A stretch of DNA of 64,000 nt, taken from positions 23,027-87,026 of the forward strand of contig JBFWPT010000009.1 of NCBI GenBank assembly GCA_050249835.1. Direction: 5' to 3'. Of this stretch, positions 38,782 to 49,694 are shown one piece after another. The notes beneath the pieces are model-generated. The model was not told the origin of the DNA, ran no database searches, and worked only from the letters and a program-made list of their open reading frames with translations. The stretch is from Miltoncostaea sp050249835 (GTDB lineage Bacteria > Actinomycetota > Thermoleophilia > Miltoncostaeales > Miltoncostaeaceae). Positions within the stretch are counted from its first letter, which is position 1. Every line of letters starts with the position of its first letter. The translations under genes and the position numbers were made by a program.

Positions 38782-39962
38782 GGCTCGAGGGGGGTCACGG
38801 CCCACCGCCGCTCGGGGAGCCGCGACCAGGGCTCCAGCTCCACGATGCGCAGCATCGCCTCCTCGCCCTGGGCGGCGCGCACCTGGCGGACCGCCTCGCC
38901 GGCCCGCGCGCGGCGCTCCTCGCCCGGCGACGGGAGCGCGGTGAGCTGATGGCCCCCGAGCGCACCGGACGCGTCGCCGCCGATCCACAGGTCGGTGACC
39001 GGCGCCGTGACCTCGCCGAGCCGGGGGAGCGCGGCCACGGCCAGGCGCTCCCGGTCGGCCGTCGCCTCGCGCAGGGTGATGTCCCGGGCCCACGACCCGC
39101 CGTCGGCGAGACGGGCGCGCAGGGCGAGCGTGCGCAGGGCGGTCCCGCGCCCGGCGGCGGCCCCCGCGAGCTCGCCCAGCAGCAGGCGCGCGGCGGCCTC
39201 GAGCGCCGGCAGGGCGCCCACGGGCTCGGGGAAGGAGACGGCCGCGCGCAGCGGGCGGGGAGGGGTGCGCGGCCGCGGCGGCCGGCCGGCCTCCCCGCGC
39301 GCCAGCCGCCACGCCTCCAGGCCGGGGAACCCCAGCCGGTCGAGGGCCGCGGCGCGGGGGAGGGCGGCCACCTGGCCCATCGTCCGCAGCCCCAGGTCGC
39401 GCAGCGCGCCGGCCAGGTCGGGCCGCAGCGGCAGGCGCTCGGCGGGCAGCGGCGCGAGGAACTCCACGACCTCGTCCTCCGCGAGCACCAGCGCCCGCCC
39501 CGGCGCCGCCTCGCGGGCGGCCTGGAGGGCGGCGAAGAGCGACGGCGCCGCGCCCACCCGTCCGCCGGCGCCCACCGGCAGGGCCGCGCGCACCCGTCGC
39601 ATGACGCCCTCGGGCCCGCCGTGCATACGCAGCGTGCCGCGGGCGTCGAAGGCCGCCTCGCCCATCCCGACCGGCTCCACCGCGAACCCGAGCCCCTCCA
39701 GGCGCTCCAGCATCCGCTCGTCCGCGTCGGCCGCGGCCTCGGGGTCGGCGACGACCAGGTCGAGGTCCGGGCAGCGCGCCAGGGCCTCGCCCACCCGCAG
39801 GCCCGGGGTGACCCCCCGCGCCTCGGCCGCGGGCGTGCAGAGGCCCACCACCTGGGGCGCCCCGGGGGCGGGCCCGAGCGCCACGGGCGCGTCCAGCGGG
39901 CGGCGCGCGCGCAGCAGCGCGACGAGCAGGGGGAGGCGGGGGACGTGGACCGCGACGATCAT
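38778..39962 (-). CDS. imuB: ImuB, inactive Y-family polymerase of the SOS mutasome
   Basis: A 394-residue Y-family homologue. The N-terminus MIVAVHVPRLPLLVALLRAR replaces the catalytic FA-x-VE of active Y-family polymerases. ERLEGLGFAVEPVGMGEAAF and LDRLGFPGLEAWRLARGEAG follow, and the little-finger region ends in EPWSRLPERRWAVTPLEP. Lack of the catalytic acidic residues fits ImuB as an adaptor linking DnaE2 to the beta clamp. The start ATG 39962 abuts a LexA box; ATG 39971, inside the box, is in frame. imuA' is absent nearby, and dnaE2 is about 4 kb away on the same strand. Confidence 0.88.
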   Translation of the reverse strand: MIVAVHVPRLPLLVALLRARRPLDAPVALGPAPGAPQVVGLCTPAAEARGVTPGLRVGEALARCPDLDLVVADPEAAADADERMLERLEGLGFAVEPVGMGEAAFDARGTLRMHGGPEGVMRRVRAALPVGAGGRVGAAPSLFAALQAAREAAPGRALVLAEDEVVEFLAPLPAERLPLRPDLAGALRDLGLRTMGQVAALPRAAALDRLGFPGLEAWRLARGEAGRPPRPRTPPRPLRAAVSFPEPVGALPALEAAARLLLGELAGAAAGRGTALRTLALRARLADGGSWARDITLREATADRERLAVAALPRLGEVTAPVTDLWIGGDASGALGGHQLTALPSPGEERRARAGEAVRQVRAAQGEEAMLRIVELEPWSRLPERRWAVTPLEP

Positions 39963-39976
39963 CGAACACATGTTCG
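39963..39976 (-). promoter_or_regulatory. SOS (LexA) box abutting the imuB start codon
   Basis: On the minus strand CGAACATGTGTTCG is followed directly by ATG, identical over 17 nt to the dnaE2 arrangement. Confidence 0.85.
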
Positions 39977-40026
39977 CCCACCGGCCGGACGGCATCAAGG
40001 ACGGCCGCCATGCCCCTCCGCAACCG

Positions 40027-40053
40027 TCAACTCGGACCCCGGACGGCCGAAGC
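40027..40053 (+). promoter_or_regulatory. Sigma-28-like promoter before a GGDEF/HD-GYP gene
   Basis: TCAA at 40027-40030, 15 nt, then GCCGAAGC at 40046-40053. The ATG at 40062 is 9 nt past the -10, again implying a leaderless mRNA. Confidence 0.35.
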
Positions 40054-40061
40054 AATCGGGG

Positions 40062-42401
40062 ATGGCCGACATCCGCGACAGCGCGGGCGGCGTGCCGCGC
40101 GCGGTCCTGCTGGACGCGGACCGGACCTCGCGCGCGATCATCCGTGCCCTTCTCGAGCGCGCCGGATGGCGCGCGGACCCCTCCGCGGCCGACGTCGCCA
40201 CGCTCCGCGCGCGCGGTGTGCCGCCGGCCAGGATCGTCATCGCCGACTGGCCGCGCCTCGAGCCCCTCTGGCCCGACCTGCTCGCCGCCCGCGAGGCCGG
40301 CGACGGCGTCCCCCGCCTGGTGGCGCTCGTCGCCGCCGGCGCGGAGGAGGCGGCGCTCGCCGCCCTCGCGGCCGGGGCCGACGACTGCCTGGCGCGCCCG
40401 GTGCGGCCCGCCGACCTCGCCGCCCGGCTCGCGGTCGCGCACCGCGCCGCGGGGGAGCGGCGGGGGGCCCGCAACGCCCTGGCCCTCGCACGCCGCGAGC
40501 GCGACCGGCTCGCCTCGGTGCTCTCGTCGCTGCCCGACGGCCTTGTGATCCTGGGACCGGACGCCACCGTCATCGAGGTGAACGACGTCCTCTGTGCCAT
40601 GACCGGGCGCCGCCGCGACGAGCTCGTCGGCGCGCGCTCACTGTTCCCGGACTGGCCCGCCGCCGACGCCCCGGCCCTCGCCGCGGCCCTCGCCGCCTGC
40701 GACGCCGGCGGGGCCGCCGAGTGCGACGTCGTGCTGCCCCTGCCCGACGGCACGGAGCTGCCCGCGATCGTGAGCATGGCCGCGGCCACGGGGCCCGACG
40801 GCCGCGCCGGCGCCTATGTGGCGACCGTGAAGGACGTCAGCGCCCGGGTGCGCGGGGAGCGCGTGCGCGCCGCCCTCGAGCGCGTGTCGGCCGCCGTCAC
40901 CGCGGGCCTGGAGGCCGGGGACGTCCTCGACCGCATCGCCGCCGAGCTGGGCGCCCTCGGCGGTGCCGGCATCGTGCTGCGGCGGGGCGCCGGCGGCGCC
41001 GTCGTCGTCGCCTCGTCCGATGGCATCCCGGCGGGCGAGCCCGCCCCCGACGGGGCCGTCGCGCTCGGCGCGTCGATCCGCGTGGCGGAGGAGGAGTGGG
41101 GGACCGTGGCGGCGGCGCCCGCCGCCGGGGGGTCCCTGCCGGACGGGCTGGACGAGGTGCTGGAGGCGATGGCCGAGAGCGCGGCCACGGCGCTCGTCGC
41201 CGAGCGCGCCCGCGCCCTGCAGGGCGCCCGGGCCGGCGACGACCCGGTCACCGGCCTGCCCGACGCGCGGGCCTTCTCGGAGCTGATGGGGCGCGAGGTC
41301 GAGCGGGCGCGGCGCTACACGCGCCCCGTGTCGCTCGTGCTCATCGACGTCGACGGCTTCCGCGGGATCAACGCCCGGGCCGGGCAGGCCGGCGGCGACG
41401 CCGTGCTGCGGGAGATCGGCGACCGGCTGCGCGAGCGCGTGCGCACCCACGACATCGTGGGCCGCACCGGGGGCGACGAGTTCGCCTGGCTCCTGCCGGA
41501 GACCGACGAGCGCGCGGCCCACGACGCCGCCGCCCGCCTGCGGCGCGCCCTCGCCGAGCGGCCGTTCCCCGGCGCGGGCCCGCTGACCGTCTCGATCGGC
41601 ATCGCCTCCGGCGCCTCCGCCGAGGGCGCGGCCGACCTCTACCGCCAGGCGGAGGTCGCGCTCCACTGGGCCAAGGTCTCGGGCCGCAACCGCTCCGTCG
41701 CGTACACGTTCGCGGTGGCCGAGGAGGTGTTCGCCCGCCGGGGCGACGACCGCGCCGAGACCCCCAGCCTCCGCGCGATGCGCGCGCTGGCCTGGGCCGT
41801 GGACGCCAAGGACCCGCACACCCACCGCCACTCGACCCGGGTCGCCGACCTGTCGGTGCGCCTGGCGACCGCCCTCGGGTGGACCGTCGCCCGCGCGGCC
41901 CAGCTCCGGGAGGCGGGGCTCGTGCACGACGTGGGCAAGATCGCCGTCCCCGACGCGATCCTCTTCAAGCCGGGCCGGCTCACCGAGGAGGAGTACCGCG
42001 ACGTGTCCCGCCACGCCGAGGTGGGCGCGGCGATCGTCGCCGACGTGCTCTCCGAGGAGCAGGCGGCGTGGGTGCGCGCGCACCACGAGCGCTGGGACGG
42101 CGCGGGATACCCCGACGGGCTGTCGGGTGACGAGATCCCGGAGGAGGCGCGCCTCCTGGCCCTCGCCGACGCCTGGGACGTCATCGTGAGCGCGCGGAGC
42201 TACAAGCCGCCGCGGCCGGTCCCGGAGGCGCTCGAGGAGATCCGGGCGTGCTCCGGCACCCAGTTCTGGCCCCCCGCCGTCGCCGCCCTGGAGCGGCTCG
42301 TGACCGCCGGTGCCGTCGGGCAGCCGGAGCCCGGCCCGCTGGACGTCCCGGCCGCGGCCGAGGCGCTCGCGGCCCTCCCCGTGGCGGCCCCGCCGGCCTG
42401 A
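40062..42401 (+). CDS. REC-PAS-GAF-GGDEF-HD-GYP bifunctional c-di-GMP protein
   Basis: A 779-residue cytoplasmic protein. Receiver-like residues 12-125 (AVLLDADRTSRAI, Asp in RIVIADWPR, but the conserved Lys is Arg in CLARPVRP). PAS at about 148-270 (LPDGLVILGPDATVIEVNDV). GAF-like at about 280-425. GGDEF at about 430-590 with an intact GGDEF A-site and RTHD I-site. HD-GYP at about 605-765 with DPHTHRHSTRVADL, GLVHDVGKIAVPDAILFKPG and HHERWDGAGYPDGLSGDEIP. Both activities look intact, so the sensory domains probably decide the net direction. Monocistronic by context. Confidence 0.9.
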   Translation: MADIRDSAGGVPRAVLLDADRTSRAIIRALLERAGWRADPSAADVATLRARGVPPARIVIADWPRLEPLWPDLLAAREAGDGVPRLVALVAAGAEEAALAALAAGADDCLARPVRPADLAARLAVAHRAAGERRGARNALALARRERDRLASVLSSLPDGLVILGPDATVIEVNDVLCAMTGRRRDELVGARSLFPDWPAADAPALAAALAACDAGGAAECDVVLPLPDGTELPAIVSMAAATGPDGRAGAYVATVKDVSARVRGERVRAALERVSAAVTAGLEAGDVLDRIAAELGALGGAGIVLRRGAGGAVVVASSDGIPAGEPAPDGAVALGASIRVAEEEWGTVAAAPAAGGSLPDGLDEVLEAMAESAATALVAERARALQGARAGDDPVTGLPDARAFSELMGREVERARRYTRPVSLVLIDVDGFRGINARAGQAGGDAVLREIGDRLRERVRTHDIVGRTGGDEFAWLLPETDERAAHDAAARLRRALAERPFPGAGPLTVSIGIASGASAEGAADLYRQAEVALHWAKVSGRNRSVAYTFAVAEEVFARRGDDRAETPSLRAMRALAWAVDAKDPHTHRHSTRVADLSVRLATALGWTVARAAQLREAGLVHDVGKIAVPDAILFKPGRLTEEEYRDVSRHAEVGAAIVADVLSEEQAAWVRAHHERWDGAGYPDGLSGDEIPEEARLLALADAWDVIVSARSYKPPRPVPEALEEIRACSGTQFWPPAVAALERLVTAGAVGQPEPGPLDVPAAAEALAALPVAAPPA

Positions 42402-42429
42402 CGCGCGACGGGGCCCCCGCGACGGGCCG

Positions 42430-43086
42430 TCAGGCCCGGGGGTTGCCCCAGCGGTCGTCGTGGACCAGCGTCCGCCACGGCCGGCGGATCGCGGCGAGCG
42501 CCGGGGGCAGGCCCTCCGGGAACGCCGTCGGGTACCCGAGCGGCGTGACCAGCGGCGCCTCGACCTCCGGCGGCAGGCCGAGCAGGGCGCGGAACTCGTC
42601 CTCGACGAACCACTGGAAGACGGTGGGGACGGTGCCGAGGCCCTTCGCCCGCGCGGCGACCATCAGGTTCTCGATCATGAAGCCCACCGACACCATGTCG
42701 GCGTCCCGCTCCAGGGACCGGCTGTCGGGCGGGAACACGTCGCGCGGCACGAGCAGGCCGACGATCCAGACCGGCACGTCCGGGTAGGTCCCGAGCACCT
42801 GGCGGGCGTAGCCCTCCGCCCAGGCCGCGTGGTCCTCGGGTGAGGTCCCGGGCGCCGCCGGGCGCACCTGGCGGAAGTACTCGGCGCCGCCGCGGATGAT
42901 GAGCTCGGCGAGGGCCGCCCGGGTCTCCGGCGCGCGCACCACCATGATGCTCCAGGCCTGCGCCATCCCGCCGGTCGGGGCGAGCAGCCCCAGGCGGACG
43001 AGGTCGTCGACGTCCTCGTCGGAGACCGGCCGGTCGGTGTAGGCGCGCACGCTGCGCCGCTTGCGGATGGCCTGCAGTGCGTCCAT
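42430..43086 (-). CDS. Nitroreductase-family FMN oxidoreductase
   Basis: A 218-residue protein with the nitroreductase N-terminus ALQAIRKRRSVRAYTDRPVS, LLAPTGGMAQAWSIMVVRAP (FMN phosphate site), SVGFMIENLMVAARAKGLGT and a C-terminal VTPLGYPTAFPEG. It uses NAD(P)H and FMN to reduce nitro compounds, quinones or flavins; the natural substrate is unknown. The start is the ATG matching the conserved M-D-A-L-Q-A-I-R-K-R-R-S start. Divergent from the 43171 methyltransferase. Confidence 0.9.
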   Translation of the reverse strand: MDALQAIRKRRSVRAYTDRPVSDEDVDDLVRLGLLAPTGGMAQAWSIMVVRAPETRAALAELIIRGGAEYFRQVRPAAPGTSPEDHAAWAEGYARQVLGTYPDVPVWIVGLLVPRDVFPPDSRSLERDADMVSVGFMIENLMVAARAKGLGTVPTVFQWFVEDEFRALLGLPPEVEAPLVTPLGYPTAFPEGLPPALAAIRRPWRTLVHDDRWGNPRA

Positions 43087-43170
43087 CGGTCCCCCTCGGT
43101 CGCTCGGCATACGCGGTAAGCCTAGAGATGCGGCACCGGGCCCGCGGCGCCGTCTGCGAGACTCCGGCGC

Positions 43171-43947
43171 ATGGATCTCGACTGGGGCGACGGGGACTAC
43201 GCGACGATCGCGGCGACGCTGGAGCCGGCCGCCGAGGACGCCGTGGAGACGGCCGGCGTCGCGCGCGGCGACTGGGTGCTCGACGTGGCCTGCGGCACCG
43301 GCAACGCGGCCCTGGTGGCCGCGGCGCGCGGGGCGAGCGTCGTGGGCGTGGACCTCTCCGAGCAGCTCGTGGACATGGCGCGCGTGCGCGCCGCCCGCGC
43401 CCGGGTGCAGGACGCGACCTTCCTCGTCGGCGATGCGGGCAACCTGCCCGTCGAGGCCGGCTCCTTCGACCGGGCGGTGAGCGTCTTCGGGGTCATCTTC
43501 GCCCCGGATCCGGCGCTCGCCCTTGCCCAGATGAGGTCCGCTCTGCGGCCCGGCGGGTCGCTGGTCATCGCCTCGTGGCTGGGCCGCGGCCCGGTCGACG
43601 ACGGGGGCGGCATCCTGCGGTCGGCCCTGCAGGAGGCGACCGGCGGCGACGGCCCCCGGCCCCAGTGGGACGACCCCGCCTGGGTGGCCGACCTGGTCGC
43701 CGGCGCCGGCGCGCGGGACGTCACCCAGCACGAGGGCGAGCTGCCCACCGAGGCCGACTCGCCCGAGGCCTGGTTCGAGGAACAGACCGCGAACCACCCG
43801 GTCTGGCGCTGGGCCCGCCGGATCATCCCGGCCGGGCGTTGGGACCGGGTGCGCGACGACAGCGTCGCCGCGCTGGCGGCCGGGAACGAGGACCCGGAGG
43901 CGTTCCGGGCCCTCATGCCCTACCTCGTGACGAGGGCGACCGCTTAG
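43171..43947 (+). CDS. Class I SAM-dependent methyltransferase (UbiE-like)
   Basis: A 258-residue protein with motif I DWVLDVACGTGNAALVAAAR, motif post-I VVGVDLSEQLVDMARVRAA, motif II FDRAVSVFGVIFAPDPALAL and motif III LRPGGSLVIASWLG. A W-x-D-G-D-Y start is typical of small-molecule methyltransferases of this group. The substrate is unknown. It converges with the serine hydrolase gene. Confidence 0.88.
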   Translation: MDLDWGDGDYATIAATLEPAAEDAVETAGVARGDWVLDVACGTGNAALVAAARGASVVGVDLSEQLVDMARVRAARARVQDATFLVGDAGNLPVEAGSFDRAVSVFGVIFAPDPALALAQMRSALRPGGSLVIASWLGRGPVDDGGGILRSALQEATGGDGPRPQWDDPAWVADLVAGAGARDVTQHEGELPTEADSPEAWFEEQTANHPVWRWARRIIPAGRWDRVRDDSVAALAAGNEDPEAFRALMPYLVTRATA

Positions 43948-43953
43948 CTATAG

Positions 43954-45138
43954 CTAGAGCCCCGCGGCGTCCGGGAAGATCCTCCCGGCCTGGTCCATCA
44001 GCACGCCGCCGATGCCGCACGCGTTGCCGGCGAGCACCACCGTCTGGCCGCTGTCGGGGTTGTGCAGCGCGAGGGCCTCCCAGCCGAACTCCTCGCCCTC
44101 GTGCCCGTAGAAGAGGCCGACCTGCATGATCCCGAGTCCGTACTCGATGAGCTCGGGAAGGAGCTGGGTGGTGGTGCGCTCGGTGGCGGTCGCGGGGTCG
44201 AGCAGGGCGTTGCCGGACGTGGACGCGGCCCAGGTGGCGAGGTCGGCGAGGTTCGACTGCATGGCGCCCCCACCGGCGCCGGACGAGACGCTCCAGCTCG
44301 TGACGTCCTCGCCCGCCCCGATGTCCGTCGCGCCGTCCTGCTCCAGCTCGAGGGCGCAGAGCGGCCCGATCGTGCCGTTCGTGGAGGGGTCGCTGATCGC
44401 GGAGTCCTCGGGCGGCGGCAGGAACGTGTCCTCCAGGCCGAGCGGCTCGGTCACGCGGTCGCGGATCGCGTCGGTGAGGGGCTGCCCGGTGAGCGACACG
44501 GCGATCTCCTGCAGGACGATGTAGTTCGTCGTCGAGTAGCCGGCCGTCCCGGGCTTCGCCACGCCGACCGTGATGCCGCCCGCGATCAGCTCGTCCGGCG
44601 TCCACACCTTCGACGGGTCGGCGGCGACCTGGGGCGCGATCCCCTTCGGGGAGTTGAAGTAGTCGCCGATCCCGCTCTGCATCGAGAGAAGCTGCCGGAT
44701 CGTGAGCTTCGCGAAGGGCGGGAAGCGGCCGGCGAGATCCGGGTCGACCGCCTCGACGGTGTCGTCCAGCGCGAGCTTCCCCTCGTCCACCAGCTCCAGG
44801 ATGACCGTCGCCGTGAAGGTCTTGGTGATCGAGCCGATGCGCCAGTTGTCATCGACGGTCGCGGCGCGGCCGGGGGCGGCCTCGCCGGCGGCGACGGTGT
44901 ACGAGCCCTTCCCCGGGTCCCAGATCCCGACGTAGGCGGCGTTCGCGCCCGCCTTCATGATGGCGGCCGCCGCGCGGTCGGCCTTCGCGGCCTCCGCCGC
45001 CGGGAGGTCCCCCTCGGGGAGCGTGATGGCGGGGGCCGTGATGGTGGGCTCGTCGGCGGAGTCGGAGTCGTCACCGCACCCGGCGGCGAGGGACAGCGCC
45101 AGGACGGCGATCAGGATGGTGACGACCGTGCGCCTCAC
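43954..45138 (-). CDS. Serine-hydrolase lipoprotein (class C beta-lactamase / DD-peptidase fold)
   Basis: A 394-residue lipoprotein with lipobox LSLAAGCGDDSD, so it is anchored on the outer face of the membrane. The penicillin-binding fold shows SxxK in RIGSITKTFTATV, YxN in AGYSTTNYIVL, and HxG-like GHEGEEFGW. LTIRQLLSMQSGIGDYF is also family-typical. The activity may be DD-carboxypeptidase, esterase or beta-lactamase. The VTG-like GTG start is 2 nt from the stop of the upstream membrane protein, so they form an operon. Confidence 0.88.
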   Translation of the reverse strand: MRRTVVTILIAVLALSLAAGCGDDSDSADEPTITAPAITLPEGDLPAAEAAKADRAAAAIMKAGANAAYVGIWDPGKGSYTVAAGEAAPGRAATVDDNWRIGSITKTFTATVILELVDEGKLALDDTVEAVDPDLAGRFPPFAKLTIRQLLSMQSGIGDYFNSPKGIAPQVAADPSKVWTPDELIAGGITVGVAKPGTAGYSTTNYIVLQEIAVSLTGQPLTDAIRDRVTEPLGLEDTFLPPPEDSAISDPSTNGTIGPLCALELEQDGATDIGAGEDVTSWSVSSGAGGGAMQSNLADLATWAASTSGNALLDPATATERTTTQLLPELIEYGLGIMQVGLFYGHEGEEFGWEALALHNPDSGQTVVLAGNACGIGGVLMDQAGRIFPDAAGL

Positions 45139-45140
45139 CG

Positions 45141-45560
45141 TCAGGCCGCCGAGCCGCGGAAGAACGCCTCGCTGCGCGCGCGGAACAGGATCCAGAGGAT
45201 GACCAGCGCGACGACGATGGTGCCGATCGCATCCCAGCGCTGCGTGCCCGAGTGGACGATGAGCACGTAGAGCCCGCCGCCGATGTGGAGGACCTCGATG
45301 ATCGCGAGGAACAGCCGGGCACCCGACGACCCGCTCAGGAGGCCGAACGCCACCATCAGCGTGATCACGCCGACGATGACGGCGGCGATGCCGGTCGCGA
45401 GCAGCGTGTCGCTGGACACGTCGACGTGACGCAGCAGGTCCAGGTCGTCGTGCTCGACCATCAGGGCGATGCCGGCGATGACCGTGAGGAATCCCTGGAT
45501 GACCCCCAGCACCCCGAGCAGCGTGAGCAGGAAGGGGCGCGGCGCAGGCGTGGTGCTCAT
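45141..45560 (-). CDS. Four-helix integral membrane protein
   Basis: A 139-residue protein with four predicted transmembrane helices (LLTLLGVLGVIQGFLTVIAG; GIAAVIVGVITLMVAFGLLS; ARLFLAIIEVLHIGGGLYVL; AIGTIVVALVILWILFRARS). It resembles small DUF7144-like actinobacterial membrane proteins. The function is unknown. It lies directly upstream of the serine-hydrolase lipoprotein. Confidence 0.7.
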   Translation of the reverse strand: MSTTPAPRPFLLTLLGVLGVIQGFLTVIAGIALMVEHDDLDLLRHVDVSSDTLLATGIAAVIVGVITLMVAFGLLSGSSGARLFLAIIEVLHIGGGLYVLIVHSGTQRWDAIGTIVVALVILWILFRARSEAFFRGSAA

Positions 45561-45622
45561 GGATCCTCCGTGGGCGGCGGGGGCCGTGCGTGCCTATCCA
45601 ACGCCGCGGAGGGGACGTTCCG

Positions 45623-46029
45623 CTAGTCCTCGGCCGGTGCCTTCCGGCCCGCCTTCACGCCGGAGCGGCGGGCCTTGTCGGCCAGGCGGCGCTCCTTGGA
45701 CGCCCGGGTTGGGCGCGTGGGCCGGCGCGGCGGCGGTGCCGGGGCGAGCGCCTCGGCCACCCGCTCGGTGAGCCGGGCCACCACGATCTCGCGGTTGCGC
45801 TCGCGGGAGCGGTCGGCCTGGCTCGTGAGCCGCAGGGGACGGCGCGCCAGCCCGAAGGCGTCGCGCAGGCGCGCGGCGACGGGGTGGGGGAGATCCTCCA
45901 GGTCGCGGGCGCGCAGGGTCAGCTCGGCCCGCGTCTCCGCGTGGTCGCGCCGCTGGCCGCCGGGGCCCGAGGCCCGCGACCAGGTCCAGGTCCCCGCCGC
46001 GGCGAGGTGCGCCGCGACGTCCTCCGGGC

Positions 46030-46033
<4 letters not shown>
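45623..46033 (-). CDS. arfB: ArfB-type peptidyl-tRNA hydrolase (ribosome rescue)
   Basis: A 136-residue RF-1-domain protein. The catalytic GGQ is in SRASGPGGQRRDHAETRAEL, the actinobacterial variant of the ArfB/ICT1 motif. The C-terminal basic tail (RPTRPTRASKERRLADKARR, then SGVKAGRK) should enter the mRNA channel of stalled ribosomes. The GTG start overlaps the topB stop (GTGA). Release factors are excluded by the small size. Confidence 0.9.
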
Positions 46034-48582
<2,549 letters not shown>

Positions 48583-48652
48583 GGCGGCGCAGGTTAGCAC
48601 CGGTCCCGGCGAGCCCGTCCTGGCCCGTGACACACCGCACGGGCGGGCCCTT

Positions 48653-49684
48653 TCAGGGCCCGGCGACCACCGCCTCGGCCGCCCGCCACACGGACTCGGG
48701 GACCGTCTTGAGCTCGGAGACCGCGTCGGAGAGCGGGATGTCGGTGATCTGGTTGCCGAGGATCGCGACCATCCGGCCCCACCCCGCCTCGGCCACCAGG
48801 CCGGCCGCGCGGGTGCCGTACCGGGTCGCGAGCACGCGGTCGAACGCGACCGGCGAGCCGCCCCGCTGCACGTGCCCGAGGACCACCGGGCGCGCCTCGG
48901 CGCCGGTCTCCTCGGAGATGCGGACGGCGAGCCGCTCGGCCACCCCGACCTTCGCGAGCTGGGCGTGCCCGAACTCGTCGAGCTCGCCCTCGTGGCCCTC
49001 GTCGCCGAGCACGACGCCCTCGGAGACGACGATGATCGCGTAGCCCTTCCCGCGGGCCCGCCGCTGCAGCACGCGGTCGCAGACCGCCTGCACCGTGACC
49101 GGCTGCTCGGGGATGAGGACGGCGTGCGCGCCGCCCGCCGTGGCGCTCTCCAGGGCGATCCACCCGGCGTGGCGGCCCATCACCTCGCACACGATGACCC
49201 GGTCGTGCGACTCGGCGGTCGTGTGCAGGCGGTCGATGGCGTCGGTCGCGATCTGCACCGCGGTCCAGAAGCCGAAGGTGAAGTCCGTCCCGGAGAGGTC
49301 GTTGTCGATCGTCTTCGGCACGCCCACCACCGGCAGGCCCAGCTCAGCGAGGCGCCGGGCGACGCCGAGGGTGTCCTCGCCGCCGATCGCGATGAGGGCG
49401 TCGAGGCCCAGGTCGGCGAAGGCACGCCTGCACTCCTCGCCTCCGCCCTCGTCCTTGAAGGGGTTGGTGCGGGAGGAGCCGAGGATCGTGCCGCCGCGCG
49501 GCAGGATGGGGCCGACGATGTCCCGGTCGAGCGGGACGGTCTCGCGGCGCAGCAGGCCGCGCCAGCCGCCCTTCAGCCCGACGTGCTCGTGCCCGTGCTC
49601 GGAGGCGCCCACGCGGACCGCGGCGCGGATGACCGCGTTGAGGCCGGGGCAGTCCCCGCCGCCGGTGAGCACGCCGACGCGCAT
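48653..49684 (-). CDS. pfp: 6-phosphofructokinase, PPi-dependent type by signature
   Basis: A 343-residue PFK. Motifs are VLTGGGDCPGLNAVIR, IAIGGEDTLGVARRL, VPKTIDNDLSGTDFTFGF and CEVMGRHAGWIALES. The residue equivalent to E. coli Gly104 is Asp (GGED), and that equivalent to Gly124 is Lys (PKTIDND). Asp/Lys at these positions is the established signature of pyrophosphate-dependent enzymes; ATP enzymes have Gly/Gly. It therefore probably acts reversibly in glycolysis and gluconeogenesis with PPi. Confidence 0.9.
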   Translation of the reverse strand: MRVGVLTGGGDCPGLNAVIRAAVRVGASEHGHEHVGLKGGWRGLLRRETVPLDRDIVGPILPRGGTILGSSRTNPFKDEGGGEECRRAFADLGLDALIAIGGEDTLGVARRLAELGLPVVGVPKTIDNDLSGTDFTFGFWTAVQIATDAIDRLHTTAESHDRVIVCEVMGRHAGWIALESATAGGAHAVLIPEQPVTVQAVCDRVLQRRARGKGYAIIVVSEGVVLGDEGHEGELDEFGHAQLAKVGVAERLAVRISEETGAEARPVVLGHVQRGGSPVAFDRVLATRYGTRAAGLVAEAGWGRMVAILGNQITDIPLSDAVSELKTVPESVWRAAEAVVAGP

Positions 49685-49694
49685 GCGGGGCAGC

